Below are positions 24,945 through 33,519 of a stretch of DNA of 43,967 nucleotides, in pieces. The notes beneath the pieces were generated by a model. It had not been told where the DNA came from. It saw only the letters and a list, made by a program, of their open reading frames with translations, and did no database searches. The position numbers and the translations under genes were made by a program. This DNA is from JANLTP01 sp031363055 (GTDB taxonomy: Bacteria > Pseudomonadota > Gammaproteobacteria > Burkholderiales > Burkholderiaceae_E): the NCBI GenBank assembly GCA_031363055.1, contig JANLTP010000228.1, positions 1-43,967 on the forward strand. Reading direction: 5' to 3'. How positions within the stretch are numbered: the first letter of the stretch is position 1; every line of letters starts with the position of its first letter.

Positions 24945-26261
24945 TCAAGCCTGAATCGGCCAGCCGAAATGCGCACAAACCTTGCGGTACCGGCGTTGCA
25001 GATCCGCTTCGTCATCGCCATGTAAGTGAAATACCGCATGCCGATGGCTACCCAGCCATTTGAGCTCGCGCTTCAGGCCCGAGCCACTCTTCGCAAAGTG
25101 GATCATGATCGCTTCATCGAAATTGCTTTTCAGCCACGCCAGTTCAGCCGGTGTCGGTGTTCGCAACTCCGCATCGCCCTCAAAGGTTCGTATGACAAAG
25201 CTGGCCGCAGCACCCCCTAGCGGAGGCCGTAGCGGGATCGATTTCGGATCCTCGCCATTAGCCAGAGCCATATTCATGGCGTGAACATCACGACCATCGA
25301 CGCGGTGATAGAGATCAGCCAACTGCGAGGCCAGACGTGGATTGAATTCGATAACTGTCAACCTGTCATGCTGCGCGTCGTAGAAGAACTCCATATTGAA
25401 CATGCCGTGTTCAAACTCGATCTCCTTCAGAAACGCGGCAGCGACCTCGAGGGCACGCTGCTGAACGTCGGGTGGCAATTTTGAAGGGTAGGCAAAGCGC
25501 ATGAAGGCCTGCGTGCCCGGATACATGATGCTGTCAACCACCCCAAACATCTCGCATTGACCGCGATAGACATAACCGTCCAGATTGAACTGATCGGCGC
25601 GAATCGGCTCCTCGACAATCATGTGGTGCGCATGGGTGGCCTGAATTCGCCGCTGGGCGACATCATTGAACGGTTTGACCAGCCGCTTGATGATCCAGAG
25701 CTCGAAAAAACCGAAGCGGGTATGCGCGATCAATTCCTCGCGCGATTCGATGCGTTTAGCCAGCACAGAAAAAGCCGCTTTGATCGGCTTGACGAACAGC
25801 GGATACTCAAGATTATCCGGCGGCAGCTCGCCATACTCGCAGGGCAACAGGTAATAGCGCAGGTTCGCCTGCGGCGCCACCCGGTCCAGTACTTCGCGCA
25901 CCACCAGCTTGTGTTGACATCGCAAAATGGCTTCCGGCTTGGTGCCTGGCAGACCCATTTTTTCGCTCAGCAAAGCGGCCGCCAAGGCGCCGAACTGTTC
26001 GTGATTCGAAACAATGCCGCTTAATTTGCGATCTCGAAATCGCCGAGCCAGGCGATCCACCCAAGCCTGAATATCAAAGTACACCAGTCTTCGATTATCC
26101 GGAAACGAAAATAAATCGAAACCAGCGGTTTCAAATCGATAAGTGGCGCCCAGCCGATCGGTCGCCCATTGATCCCAGTCGTAGGAAAACAGCGTCAGGA
26201 TCAGCGGTTTTGGTTCGGGAGTCGGTGCTGCTGATGAGGAAAAGGCGGTCGTTTTTGTCAC
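24945..26261 (-). CDS. ATP-grasp domain protein
   Basis: 438 aa from the GTG at 26261 (an upstream extension to 26423 overlaps the EAL gene and is low-complexity Arg/Ser sequence). The ATP-grasp fold is visible as LRCQHKLVVREVLDR, PLFVKPIKAAFSVLAKRI (Lys binding ATP phosphate), IVEEPIRADQFNLDGYVY and the metal-binding FNMEFFYDAQHDRLTVIEFN followed by PRLASQ, which supplies the E and N ligands for Mg2+. ATP-grasp enzymes ligate a carboxylate to an amine, thiol or hydroxyl through an acyl-phosphate. The fused N-terminal region (FSYDWDQWATDRLGATYRF) is not recognised. It is convergent with the dehydrogenase operon (18-bp gap). A peptide, amino-acid or cofactor ligase is possible; the substrate is unknown. 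Confidence 0.82.
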   Translation of the reverse strand: MTKTTAFSSSAAPTPEPKPLILTLFSYDWDQWATDRLGATYRFETAGFDLFSFPDNRRLVYFDIQAWVDRLARRFRDRKLSGIVSNHEQFGALAAALLSEKMGLPGTKPEAILRCQHKLVVREVLDRVAPQANLRYYLLPCEYGELPPDNLEYPLFVKPIKAAFSVLAKRIESREELIAHTRFGFFELWIIKRLVKPFNDVAQRRIQATHAHHMIVEEPIRADQFNLDGYVYRGQCEMFGVVDSIMYPGTQAFMRFAYPSKLPPDVQQRALEVAAAFLKEIEFEHGMFNMEFFYDAQHDRLTVIEFNPRLASQLADLYHRVDGRDVHAMNMALANGEDPKSIPLRPPLGGAAASFVIRTFEGDAELRTPTPAELAWLKSNFDEAIMIHFAKSGSGLKRELKWLGSHRHAVFHLHGDDEADLQRRYRKVCAHFGWPIQA

Positions 26262-26325
26262 GGGCCAGATGCTACACCGACTCCCCGATCTACGCTGGCT
26301 GCTCGATCGATGCCGGTTCCTGAAT

Positions 26326-28644
26326 CTACGCCGGTTCCCGAACCCGGGCCAGCTCCGGCAATTGAAACAAGGGCGCAACACCTGTGCGACGATCGCCGCT
26401 GATGCTCGTTGACGAGGGTCCACTCAAAAAGGAAAGGTTCGGTTGTAGCGTGCTCAGTTGGCTGACTGGAATAGGTTTGGCAATCGCATAGCCTTGCAGG
26501 AAGTCGACGCCCAAGCCGCGCAGCTTTCGGCCCAGATCCTCGGTTTCAACCCATTCGGCGACCGTGCGAGCACCGATGGTGGCCGCCACTCCCACGATCG
26601 ATTGAACAATCGCTCGATCGAGCGGGCTGTCATCGAAAGTGCGGATGAACGAGCCGTCGATCTTCAGAATTTGCGGCTTGAATTGCTTCAGATAGTCAAA
26701 GGTGGCAAGCCCGGTACCGAAGTCGTCGACTGCCACCGTGATACCCATACTCTTGAGTTCACGCGCATTGGCCTTGGCGCCTTCAATATCATCGATCGAT
26801 TCACTTTCGGTAATCTCGATCACAAAGAGTGCCGGTGCCAGACCGGTTCTCTCCAGTTGGCTTTGTATCAGGGACGGCAGCTCCGGAGAAGAGATCATGC
26901 GTCCGGTCACGTTGATCGCACACGCGGCGGTGCGGGCACACAAGGTCTTGTCGCTTGCCAGATAGTGAAAGGTCGACTCGATGATCAGTCGATCGAACTC
27001 ACGCGTCAGGCCTGCCCGCGCAATCGCCGGCAAGAAGGTGGCGGGCGACATGACGTTGCCCTTCTCGTCCAGCATGCGCGCCAGTATTTCATAGTGCAGT
27101 CCCGCCGGTTCCTTGTCCTGGTGGCAGGGTGCGATGAGTTGCGCCATCAACACCACCCGCTTTTCATGCAGCGCCCGTTTGACGCTTTCCTCGAGATCGA
27201 GTTCGGCCCAGACCTGCTTGAGTTCACGGCTGCCCAGCGGGAACTTCTGAAAACGCTCGGCGCTGTTAAAGGCGCGTTGTTGAGCCAGCGATAATGCCGC
27301 CAGCACTGCCTCCGGATGGGTCTTGGTGCCCGCGACCACATCAATAAGGCCAACCGACGGACGCAGTCGAAACATTCGTCCGGCAATCTTGAAGGAGTGG
27401 CTCTGCAGTGCTTCGTTGACCAGGCGCAATAGTCGGACATCGCTGACCGTGATCGGCGTGATCAATGCGAAACGACCGGTCGACAGGTGTGCAATGACGC
27501 TGGCCCGAGGGCCTGCGTGTTCCTTGAGTCGGGCACCTGCTTCGCTCTCGAGCCCAAGCATGGCCGTGCGGCCCATCAATTCGCCAGCCCGCAGTACTTC
27601 GGGGATGAAAATTTCGACCACCCGAAACGGTTTCTTGATGGCAACTGCCGTCAGTTTGCCGAGGAACAGATGCAGCGCGCGGGCGCTGATCAGACCGGCG
27701 ATTTCGCTTTTCATCGCACTGTTTCGAATCAGTCGCGTCTGGCGCGTGCGTTCGACTGATAGTGCATTCAATAGATGCACAAAAATGGCACCGACGGCCG
27801 TCATCAGCCAGGCCGGTACCAAGCCATCGCCAAAAATCAGCAGGGGTTCGTCACGATAAAGATAGGCGCGAATGCCGAGCACCATGATCGCTGACAGAGC
27901 CAACGTCAGCGAGGAGGCGCGCGCACCGCGCGACAGGGCCGAGAACAGCGGTCCAAAGATCGCGGCGAAGATCAACAGTCGTGCCACCGACGTGAAGCCC
28001 TGGTTGTGAACGTAAAGACACGCCAAGCCTGTGCAAAGGAGATAACTGAAGGTCGGCCAGTCGAGGCCTTGCGCCAGCGTATTCTTGCGTGTCGCCTGGC
28101 GTCGCTCGGGGGTCGGTTCGTATTTCGGGATCCACATCAGGGCGAGTGGCGCAAACACCAAGCTGCTGGTCACCTCAATCAGCAGATAGCCGGCGGCGAA
28201 TAGACTGAAGCTGGCCTCTGCCTGGGGCTGGTCGGCCATCGACAGGGCACCCAATACTGCGGCCAGTGGTGCCTGTACTGCGGACGCCAGAAAAAGCTGT
28301 CGGATGGTTGACCGGATGTTGGCTTCGGACGGGCCATCGGCTTGCCATCGGTTGATCAATGAACAGGTGAGCCACGGCGGCACGGTGGTGGCGGCTGCGA
28401 TCAGGAACATACCGCTGACGCTATGGCCTGCGACCCCGGCCCAGAAGGCGATGCCGAGTGCCGCGCCGGGCAAACCACGAGGGCCACGTTGCAGACAATA
28501 ACCGAGCATCAATGCGGTCGGCGGCCAGAGAATTGACACCGCATGGTCGGGGGAGCTCAGCAGGCGCGAGCACTGGGCGGCCGAGAACACCAGCATCGCA
28601 ATGACCAAGTTTTCGAGCGCTAGGGAGCCGTCCAGCTTCTTCAT
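26326..28644 (-). CDS. MASE1-degenerate GGDEF-EAL cyclic-di-GMP protein
   Basis: 772 aa from the ATG at 28644. Residues 10-300 form an eight-helix membrane sensor of MASE1 type (SILWPPTALMLGYCLQ). A GGDEF-like domain follows in which the active-site motif is degenerate (STGRF in place of GGDEF), so cyclase activity is unlikely. The EAL domain has EIL in place of EAL near residue 519, INVTGRM, FVIEITESESIDD, VAVDDFGTGLATFDYLK, LKIDGSFIR, EWVETED and LQGYAIAKP. Glu and Asp metal ligands are conserved, so c-di-GMP phosphodiesterase activity is plausible. An inner-membrane regulator of motility or biofilm traits is inferred. Its stop lies 65 bp from the ATP-grasp start. Confidence 0.88.
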   Translation of the reverse strand: MKKLDGSLALENLVIAMLVFSAAQCSRLLSSPDHAVSILWPPTALMLGYCLQRGPRGLPGAALGIAFWAGVAGHSVSGMFLIAAATTVPPWLTCSLINRWQADGPSEANIRSTIRQLFLASAVQAPLAAVLGALSMADQPQAEASFSLFAAGYLLIEVTSSLVFAPLALMWIPKYEPTPERRQATRKNTLAQGLDWPTFSYLLCTGLACLYVHNQGFTSVARLLIFAAIFGPLFSALSRGARASSLTLALSAIMVLGIRAYLYRDEPLLIFGDGLVPAWLMTAVGAIFVHLLNALSVERTRQTRLIRNSAMKSEIAGLISARALHLFLGKLTAVAIKKPFRVVEIFIPEVLRAGELMGRTAMLGLESEAGARLKEHAGPRASVIAHLSTGRFALITPITVSDVRLLRLVNEALQSHSFKIAGRMFRLRPSVGLIDVVAGTKTHPEAVLAALSLAQQRAFNSAERFQKFPLGSRELKQVWAELDLEESVKRALHEKRVVLMAQLIAPCHQDKEPAGLHYEILARMLDEKGNVMSPATFLPAIARAGLTREFDRLIIESTFHYLASDKTLCARTAACAINVTGRMISSPELPSLIQSQLERTGLAPALFVIEITESESIDDIEGAKANARELKSMGITVAVDDFGTGLATFDYLKQFKPQILKIDGSFIRTFDDSPLDRAIVQSIVGVAATIGARTVAEWVETEDLGRKLRGLGVDFLQGYAIAKPIPVSQLSTLQPNLSFLSGPSSTSISGDRRTGVAPLFQLPELARVREPA

Positions 28645-28911
28645 CTGCGCAGTGTCGCAAGAATCAGCCCCCTTGCGTGTGTGGAAATGCTGGAATCGGC
28701 ACGACGGTCGCTGACCGGTCAAGTGACCCCGATCAACGGTGCGCGATGTCTCCGCGCGGCGACTCGGAAAAAGCGTAAGCTACGGTTTTTAAACGAGTTT
28801 CATCGCGAGCAACAATTTGCCACCCGGCGTTGAGCTAAAGCGCTGGCGGGCGTGGAGAATACGGGCGGTAGCGGGTACCGACGCCAAAACTAAAGACAGG
28901 CAGGACTTCGA

Positions 28912-30606
28912 ATGAATGATTTGCTGATCAAGGGCGGCCTGGTGATTGATGGCACCGGCTCGCCCGCACAACGGGCCGATGTTGCAGTGCAGGCTGGCGT
29001 CATCACGGCGGTCGGCAACAACTTGGGCAGCGCGCATCGAGTGATTGACGCCACCGGCTTGCTGGTGACGCCGGGTTTCGTCGACATTCACACCCACTAC
29101 GATGGTCAGGCGACCTGGGATGCACATTTGACGCCGTCCTGCTGGCATGGCGTGACCAGTGCGGTGTTCGGCAATTGCGGCGTCGGATTCGCACCGGTCA
29201 AGCCGAACGCCACCGACTACCTGATCAACTTGATGGAAGGGGTCGAAGATATTCCAGGCACGGTGCTGGCCGAGGGCATCGACTGGTCGTGGGAAACCTT
29301 TCCCGAATATCTCGACGCGCTCGAACGTAAACCGCACTCGATGGATATTGGCGCGCAACTGCCGCACGCAGCGCTGCGCTTTTTTGCGATGGGCGAGCGC
29401 GGCGCCGACCATAAGGAGAGACCCCACCCGGCCGAGCTGGTGCAGATGCAGACGCTGGCCGAGGCAGCCTTGCGGGCCGGTGCGCTGGGCATCACCACCT
29501 CGCGTACGATCAAACACCGCGCCCGTGACGGCCGCTTCACCCCCAGCCTGTCGGCTGCCGAGCCCGAGTTGTTCGCGATAGCGAATGCACTGAAGCGCGC
29601 CGGTCGTGGTGTGCTGGAAGTCAACTCCGATTTCGGCGAAGGCGACTTCGAAATCCTGCGCGCCGCTGCCGAAATTTCACAGCGACCGATGTCGCTGCTG
29701 TTACTCCAAGTCGACAACGAGCCCGACCTCTGGCGTAAGACCCTGAACCAGATTCACCTGGCACGCGCCGCCGGCCTGGATGTCACTGGCCAGGTCGGCG
29801 CGAAGAGCATTGGCGTGCTGCTGGGTCTTGAGACCAGCCGCAATCCGTTCGAGCATCACCCGGCCTGGCAGCCCTTGCTGGCGCTGTCGCCGCGCGAGCG
29901 CTTCGAGCGCTTGCGAGCCGACGCACAACTGCGTCAACGATTGATCAGTGAACGCGGGCAAGATTCCCTCACACGGTGGTTTGATACGGCGCTTGAGCGC
30001 AGCTTTGCGTTAGGCGCCGAGCTCGACTACGAACCCGCGCCCGAAACCAGCATCGCCGCCCGTGCGCGCCGCAGCGGCACGTCGCCCTGGGCCTTGGCGC
30101 TCGACGAACTGATGGCCAACGAAGGCAAGGGCCTGCTCTTGCACCCGTTCGAGAACTATTACGACGGTGACTTCGCGGTGGTTCGCGAGATGCTGCTGGA
30201 TTCGGCGACTGTCATGGGTCTGGGTGATGCCGGCGCGCATGTCGGGTTGATCTGCGATGCTGCTGGCCCGAGTTATCTGCTCAAGCATTGGGCGCGCGAT
30301 CGCAGCCGTGGTCCGAAGTTGCCGCTCGAGATGCTGGTGCGTAAACAGACTCGCGATACTGCGGCGGTGTATGGGTTGACGGATCGCGGGGTGTTGGCGG
30401 CGGGGCTGAAGGCGGATATCAATATTATTGATTTTGATGCGCTCAATCTGCGCGCACCGGAGGTGGTTTATGACTTGCCGACGGGAGGTAGACGGTTATT
30501 GCAACGGGCCAACGGGTATCGGCATACGTTTGTTTCCGGGGTTGAGGTGGTGAGCGGCGATGAGCTGACGGGGGCGACGCCTGGGCAGTTGATTCGGGGG
30601 TTGTGA
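28912..30606 (+). CDS. D-aminoacylase / N-acyl-D-amino-acid deacylase family amidohydrolase
   Basis: 564 aa. Urease-superfamily amidohydrolase: LLIKGGLVIDGTGSPAQRAD, PGFVDIHTHYDGQATWD (metal ligands H60 and H62), VFGNCGVGFAP with Cys89, LGITTSRTIKHRARDG, VMGLGDAGAHVGLICDA and the C-terminal ADINIIDFDALNL. These features identify the D-aminoacylase branch, which removes acyl groups from N-acyl-D-amino acids. Many distant members have other amide substrates, so the precise one is not fixed. The ATG has a GGCAGGA ribosome binding site. Monocistronic here; it is divergent from the EAL gene, with a 267-bp intergenic region that shows no further gene. Confidence 0.88.
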   Translation: MNDLLIKGGLVIDGTGSPAQRADVAVQAGVITAVGNNLGSAHRVIDATGLLVTPGFVDIHTHYDGQATWDAHLTPSCWHGVTSAVFGNCGVGFAPVKPNATDYLINLMEGVEDIPGTVLAEGIDWSWETFPEYLDALERKPHSMDIGAQLPHAALRFFAMGERGADHKERPHPAELVQMQTLAEAALRAGALGITTSRTIKHRARDGRFTPSLSAAEPELFAIANALKRAGRGVLEVNSDFGEGDFEILRAAAEISQRPMSLLLLQVDNEPDLWRKTLNQIHLARAAGLDVTGQVGAKSIGVLLGLETSRNPFEHHPAWQPLLALSPRERFERLRADAQLRQRLISERGQDSLTRWFDTALERSFALGAELDYEPAPETSIAARARRSGTSPWALALDELMANEGKGLLLHPFENYYDGDFAVVREMLLDSATVMGLGDAGAHVGLICDAAGPSYLLKHWARDRSRGPKLPLEMLVRKQTRDTAAVYGLTDRGVLAAGLKADINIIDFDALNLRAPEVVYDLPTGGRRLLQRANGYRHTFVSGVEVVSGDELTGATPGQLIRGL

Positions 30607-30844
30607 CCAACGCCTAAAAAATTACTTCGGCCGCCGCCAATCCCGCGCGCCCAAAATAACTTCGCCCGAAGTGCCCAGCACCAAATGAATCGCAGCGACC
30701 TAGAGGATGATCGGAGCAAACAGGCGTAAGGTCATTGCGAAGGCGGACATAGTGGGCTCAGTGACAGTTGGCGATGCTTACCGCTTAGCTTGGTCGCGAC
30801 GAGCGCGCTTGTGAAACAGACTTGTGTGTCCTGCTCGACGCGAG

Positions 30845-31252
30845 CTAGCTCAATAATCTCATGCCCGCGATGCGCGCAGCGCCGGAATCAAACGTGACGC
30901 AATATTCACAGCCCTCGTGAACGGCAATTTTAGCGATCATGACGTCAATCAAACTCACTTTACGACTGTTGTTTGAGTCTGCGGCTAGCAGTGCCTCATT
31001 GACGATGTCGCGCTTCTCCAGGACGAGTTGCGGCGTTTCAAGCAGACTGCGGACCAGTTCAAGAAGTTCATTGTCGGTTAGATGATAGGAATATCGCAGC
31101 ACCCAACACAGTTCAGCGAGGACGATAGTGCTGATGAAACCTCGGTTTTCAATGTTCAGCTTCGATTCAAAGAAGCGATTGGCTGCTCGGCTCTGTTTGT
31201 CATCGTCCTGAACCAAAAATCGAACCAAAACGTTGGTGTCAATTCCGATCAC
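30845..31252 (-). CDS. vapC: VapC-type PIN-domain toxin
   Basis: 135 aa. PIN-domain acidic residues: D5 in MIGIDTNVLVRFL, E47 in STIVLAELCW, the Asp in VSLIDVMIAKIA and the late Asp in VTFDSGAAR. VapC toxins are Mg2+-dependent RNases that cut tRNA or rRNA. The gene overlaps its antitoxin by four bases (ATGA), the classic VapBC layout. All catalytic residues are present, so it is probably active. It sits beside a degraded metal ATPase in a region with remnants of other genes, consistent with a mobile or accessory island. Confidence 0.9.
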   Translation of the reverse strand: MIGIDTNVLVRFLVQDDDKQSRAANRFFESKLNIENRGFISTIVLAELCWVLRYSYHLTDNELLELVRSLLETPQLVLEKRDIVNEALLAADSNNSRKVSLIDVMIAKIAVHEGCEYCVTFDSGAARIAGMRLLS

Positions 31253-31506
31253 GGATCGACTCGACGATTCCTTTGACCAACCGCGCGCCCAATAGCATCG
31301 TCCATTACTTTCAGGCTGACGGTTTTGCTGACCCTGCCCGCGAACATTCCCTTCAATCGAGAAATGTTCTTCTTGAGCGCAACCACTTTGAAGCCATCGC
31401 GTGTCTTTATAAAGTCAATTTGTGCCCCCGCCGTCAGGCCGAGCTCGTCCCGAACCGCCTTCGGTATGGTAATTTGGCCCTTGCTGGTCAGTGTCGCGGT
31501 CGTCAT
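31249..31506 (-). CDS. vapB: VapB antitoxin (AbrB/SpoVT swapped-hairpin family)
   Basis: 85 aa. TLTSKGQITIPKAVRDELGL followed by GAQIDFIKTRDGFKVVALKK is the AbrB/MazE-type DNA-binding fold. The C-terminal part (LKVMDDAIGRAVGQRNRRVDP) should bind and block VapC. Its ATG at 31506 lies eight bases from an inverted repeat, CCTTAC-n5-GTAAGG, whose one arm carries the ribosome binding site, so autorepression is likely. The toxin follows with a four-base overlap. Confidence 0.88.
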   Translation of the reverse strand: MTTATLTSKGQITIPKAVRDELGLTAGAQIDFIKTRDGFKVVALKKNISRLKGMFAGRVSKTVSLKVMDDAIGRAVGQRNRRVDP

Positions 31507-31513
31507 ATTTATT

Positions 31514-31530
31514 CCTTACATTGGGTAAGG
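31514..31530 (-). promoter_or_regulatory. Inverted-repeat operator upstream of vapB
   Basis: CCTTAC (31514-31519) and GTAAGG (31525-31530) form a 6-bp inverted repeat with a 5-bp spacer just upstream of vapB. In the vapB mRNA sense one arm includes AAGGAA, the likely Shine-Dalgarno. Typical location for VapBC autoregulation; binding is not demonstrated here. Confidence 0.5.
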
Positions 31531-31583
31531 ATACTATCGCTCGCCCTCGAATCGGTCAAGCATATGCTTGGACCAGACTTGCC

Positions 31584-33002
31584 ATGCTGTTCTGGCAAGG
31601 CCTCGTGCCTATCCAGGTGCTCTGGGTGGCGATTGCCATCGGCTTGTACCCGCTCGTCAAGACGGGCTTACTCGACCTGATCCACGAGCACAAGGTCGGC
31701 ATCGAAATCTTCGTGACCGTGGCGACGCTGGTGGCCGTCTTCGGCGGCGAGACCGTCGCCGGGGCGGCTTTGATGGTCATCATCCTGATCGCAGAGTTCA
31801 TCGCCGAACTCAACACCGACCGCGCCCGGGCCTCGATCAAGTCGCTGATCGGCTCGGTACCGCAGGTGGCGCTCTTGCGCACCGCGGGCGGCGAGCGATC
31901 GGTGCCGATCGGCGAGCTGAAGATCGGCGACGTGGTGCTGGTCCGACCGGGCGAGAAGATTCCCGTCGATGGTCGCGTGGTCGGCGGCCAGGGTTCGGTG
32001 AACGAAGCGCCGATCACCGGCGAGAGCGTGCCCAAGGACAAAGCCATCGACGCGCAGGTCTTCGCCGGCACCGTGGTCGATTCCGGCGCGCTCGACATCC
32101 GCACCGAGCGGCTCGGCACCGACACCACCTTCTCCCGCATCATCGCCCTCGTCGAAAGCGCCGAGGCTGAAGCAGCCCAGGTGCAGAAGCTCGCCGACAA
32201 GGTGGCTGCCTGGCTGATCCCGGTCGTGTTCGTGTTCCTGATCGTCGTCTACTTCGTCACCCGCGACGTGCGCACCGTCGTCACGCTGATGATCTTCACG
32301 TCACCCGCCGAGCTGGGTCTGGCGACCCCGCTGGTGATGATCGCGGCGATCGCGCGGGCGGCGCGCACGGGCATCCTGATCAAGGGCGGCATCTACCTGG
32401 AGACCCTGGCGAAGGTCGATGTGATGGTGTTCGACAAAACCTGCACTCTCACCGCGAACTGCCCCGAGGTGGTAGAAATCTCGTCACGCAACGCCGCGTT
32501 CGACGAGAACACCATGCTGCGGCTCGCTGCCGGCGCCGACCGGCGCTCGGCGCACCCGCTGGCCAAAGCGGTCGTGGACGCAGCCCGCCGCAAAGACATC
32601 GCCGTGCCCGAGCCCGAGTCCTTCAAACAGTTGCAGGGCCAGGGCCACCGCGTCGCGATGGTGGGAGACGGCATCAACGACGCACCGGCGTTGGCCAAGG
32701 CCGATGTCGGCATCGCGATGGGTGGCGGCGGCACTCAGGCAGCGCTCGAAGCCGCCGACATCGCGCTGATGACCGACGACCTCGCCAAGATCGCTGCAGC
32801 CCGTGCCATTGCCCGCCGTGCCTATCGCACCGTGCAGGAGAACCTGTTCGTCGGCGTCGGCGTGGTGCACGTGTTAGGCATCACCGCAGCCCTGCTCGGA
32901 TGGATCGGCCCGATCCAGGCGGCGATCATTCACCTGGGCCCGGACATTCTGGTGTTCGTCAACTCGGTCAAATTGCTCAAGGTTCGCATCAAGGGCGCGT
33001 AG
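31584..33002 (+). CDS. Heavy-metal P1B-type ATPase, N-truncated and internally deleted
   Basis: 472 aa from the ATG at 31584; the frame is open from 31491. Present: an actuator domain with APITGESVPKDK, four to six membrane segments, DVMVFDKTCTLTANCPEVV (family DKTGT), and MVGDGINDAPALAKADVGIAM. Odd: the membrane cation motif is SPAELGLATP, with no CPC cysteines; the phosphorylation motif has Cys in place of Gly (DKTCT); between SAHPLAKAVVDAARRKDI and QGHRVAMVGDGIND about 150 residues of the nucleotide- and P-domain, including TGDN, are missing; and the N-terminal metal-binding domain and first helices are absent. The internal deletion is in frame, near 32618-32648. The protein is probably inactive. 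An unusual natural subfamily is possible for the membrane motif. Confidence 0.78.
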   Translation: MLFWQGLVPIQVLWVAIAIGLYPLVKTGLLDLIHEHKVGIEIFVTVATLVAVFGGETVAGAALMVIILIAEFIAELNTDRARASIKSLIGSVPQVALLRTAGGERSVPIGELKIGDVVLVRPGEKIPVDGRVVGGQGSVNEAPITGESVPKDKAIDAQVFAGTVVDSGALDIRTERLGTDTTFSRIIALVESAEAEAAQVQKLADKVAAWLIPVVFVFLIVVYFVTRDVRTVVTLMIFTSPAELGLATPLVMIAAIARAARTGILIKGGIYLETLAKVDVMVFDKTCTLTANCPEVVEISSRNAAFDENTMLRLAAGADRRSAHPLAKAVVDAARRKDIAVPEPESFKQLQGQGHRVAMVGDGINDAPALAKADVGIAMGGGGTQAALEAADIALMTDDLAKIAAARAIARRAYRTVQENLFVGVGVVHVLGITAALLGWIGPIQAAIIHLGPDILVFVNSVKLLKVRIKGA

Positions 33003-33519
33003 GCGCTGCTCCGCTGGCCGCCCTCGCGCACGGCATCTCGCAGGCCGACAAGCAGCGGATGCTGGCAGGCGGCGGTCGGTTTCCCTTCATCGTGTCACTA
33101 GCCGGACAACTTCCGCATTGGGCCCGAGGGTCTGCGCTGACCTAACAGCGCGCCCAAAGCGTCGTTGGCGAGTGCAAACAGCGCGTAAATGGCCAGAAAC
33201 GGGTCGAGCTGGTAGGTCCAGAGGTTATTTGATTCGTAAGCTAAGCGCCGATGGCACTGCCCCCCAGCCATCGAACGACACCGTCACATAGAACAGCGAC
33301 AGGGTTCCATCGAGGCTTCGGTGCGCGAGCTCAAGTCGGCCAATGCAGATGTTCATCGTCGATCACGAACGCATGCTTATGCCGTCGGTCCGACGAACTC
33401 GAAGCGTCCGCAAGGTGCGGATGGGATGCATCAAGATTCTCATGGACGTGCTCGAGCTCGATCGGATCACCGGCGACCCAGACCCGGCTGGCGACAAGGG
33501 CCATCACTGATGCCAACAG
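33003..33519 (+). other. Gene-free, decayed interval between the ATPase and MFS genes
   Basis: No complete gene is supported in these 517 bp. On the minus strand, about 33331-33510 reads VMALVASRVWVAGDPIELEH, then VHENLDASHPHLADA and HAFVIDDEHLHWPT with a stop, which looks like the His-rich tail of a lost membrane transporter gene. A second minus-strand piece near 33140-33225 reads LDPFLAIYALFALANDALGA, a hydrophobic segment in another frame. On the plus strand a short frame reads LAALAHGISQADKQRML just after the ATPase. I read these as remnants of several decayed genes; identities are uncertain. Confidence 0.4.

Noticed and set aside
30607..30844. Possible small gene between the amidohydrolase and vapC
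   Set aside because: Only a short minus-strand frame with low-complexity Arg/Ser content that mostly overlaps the amidohydrolase; no start with ribosome binding site and no recognisable motif.
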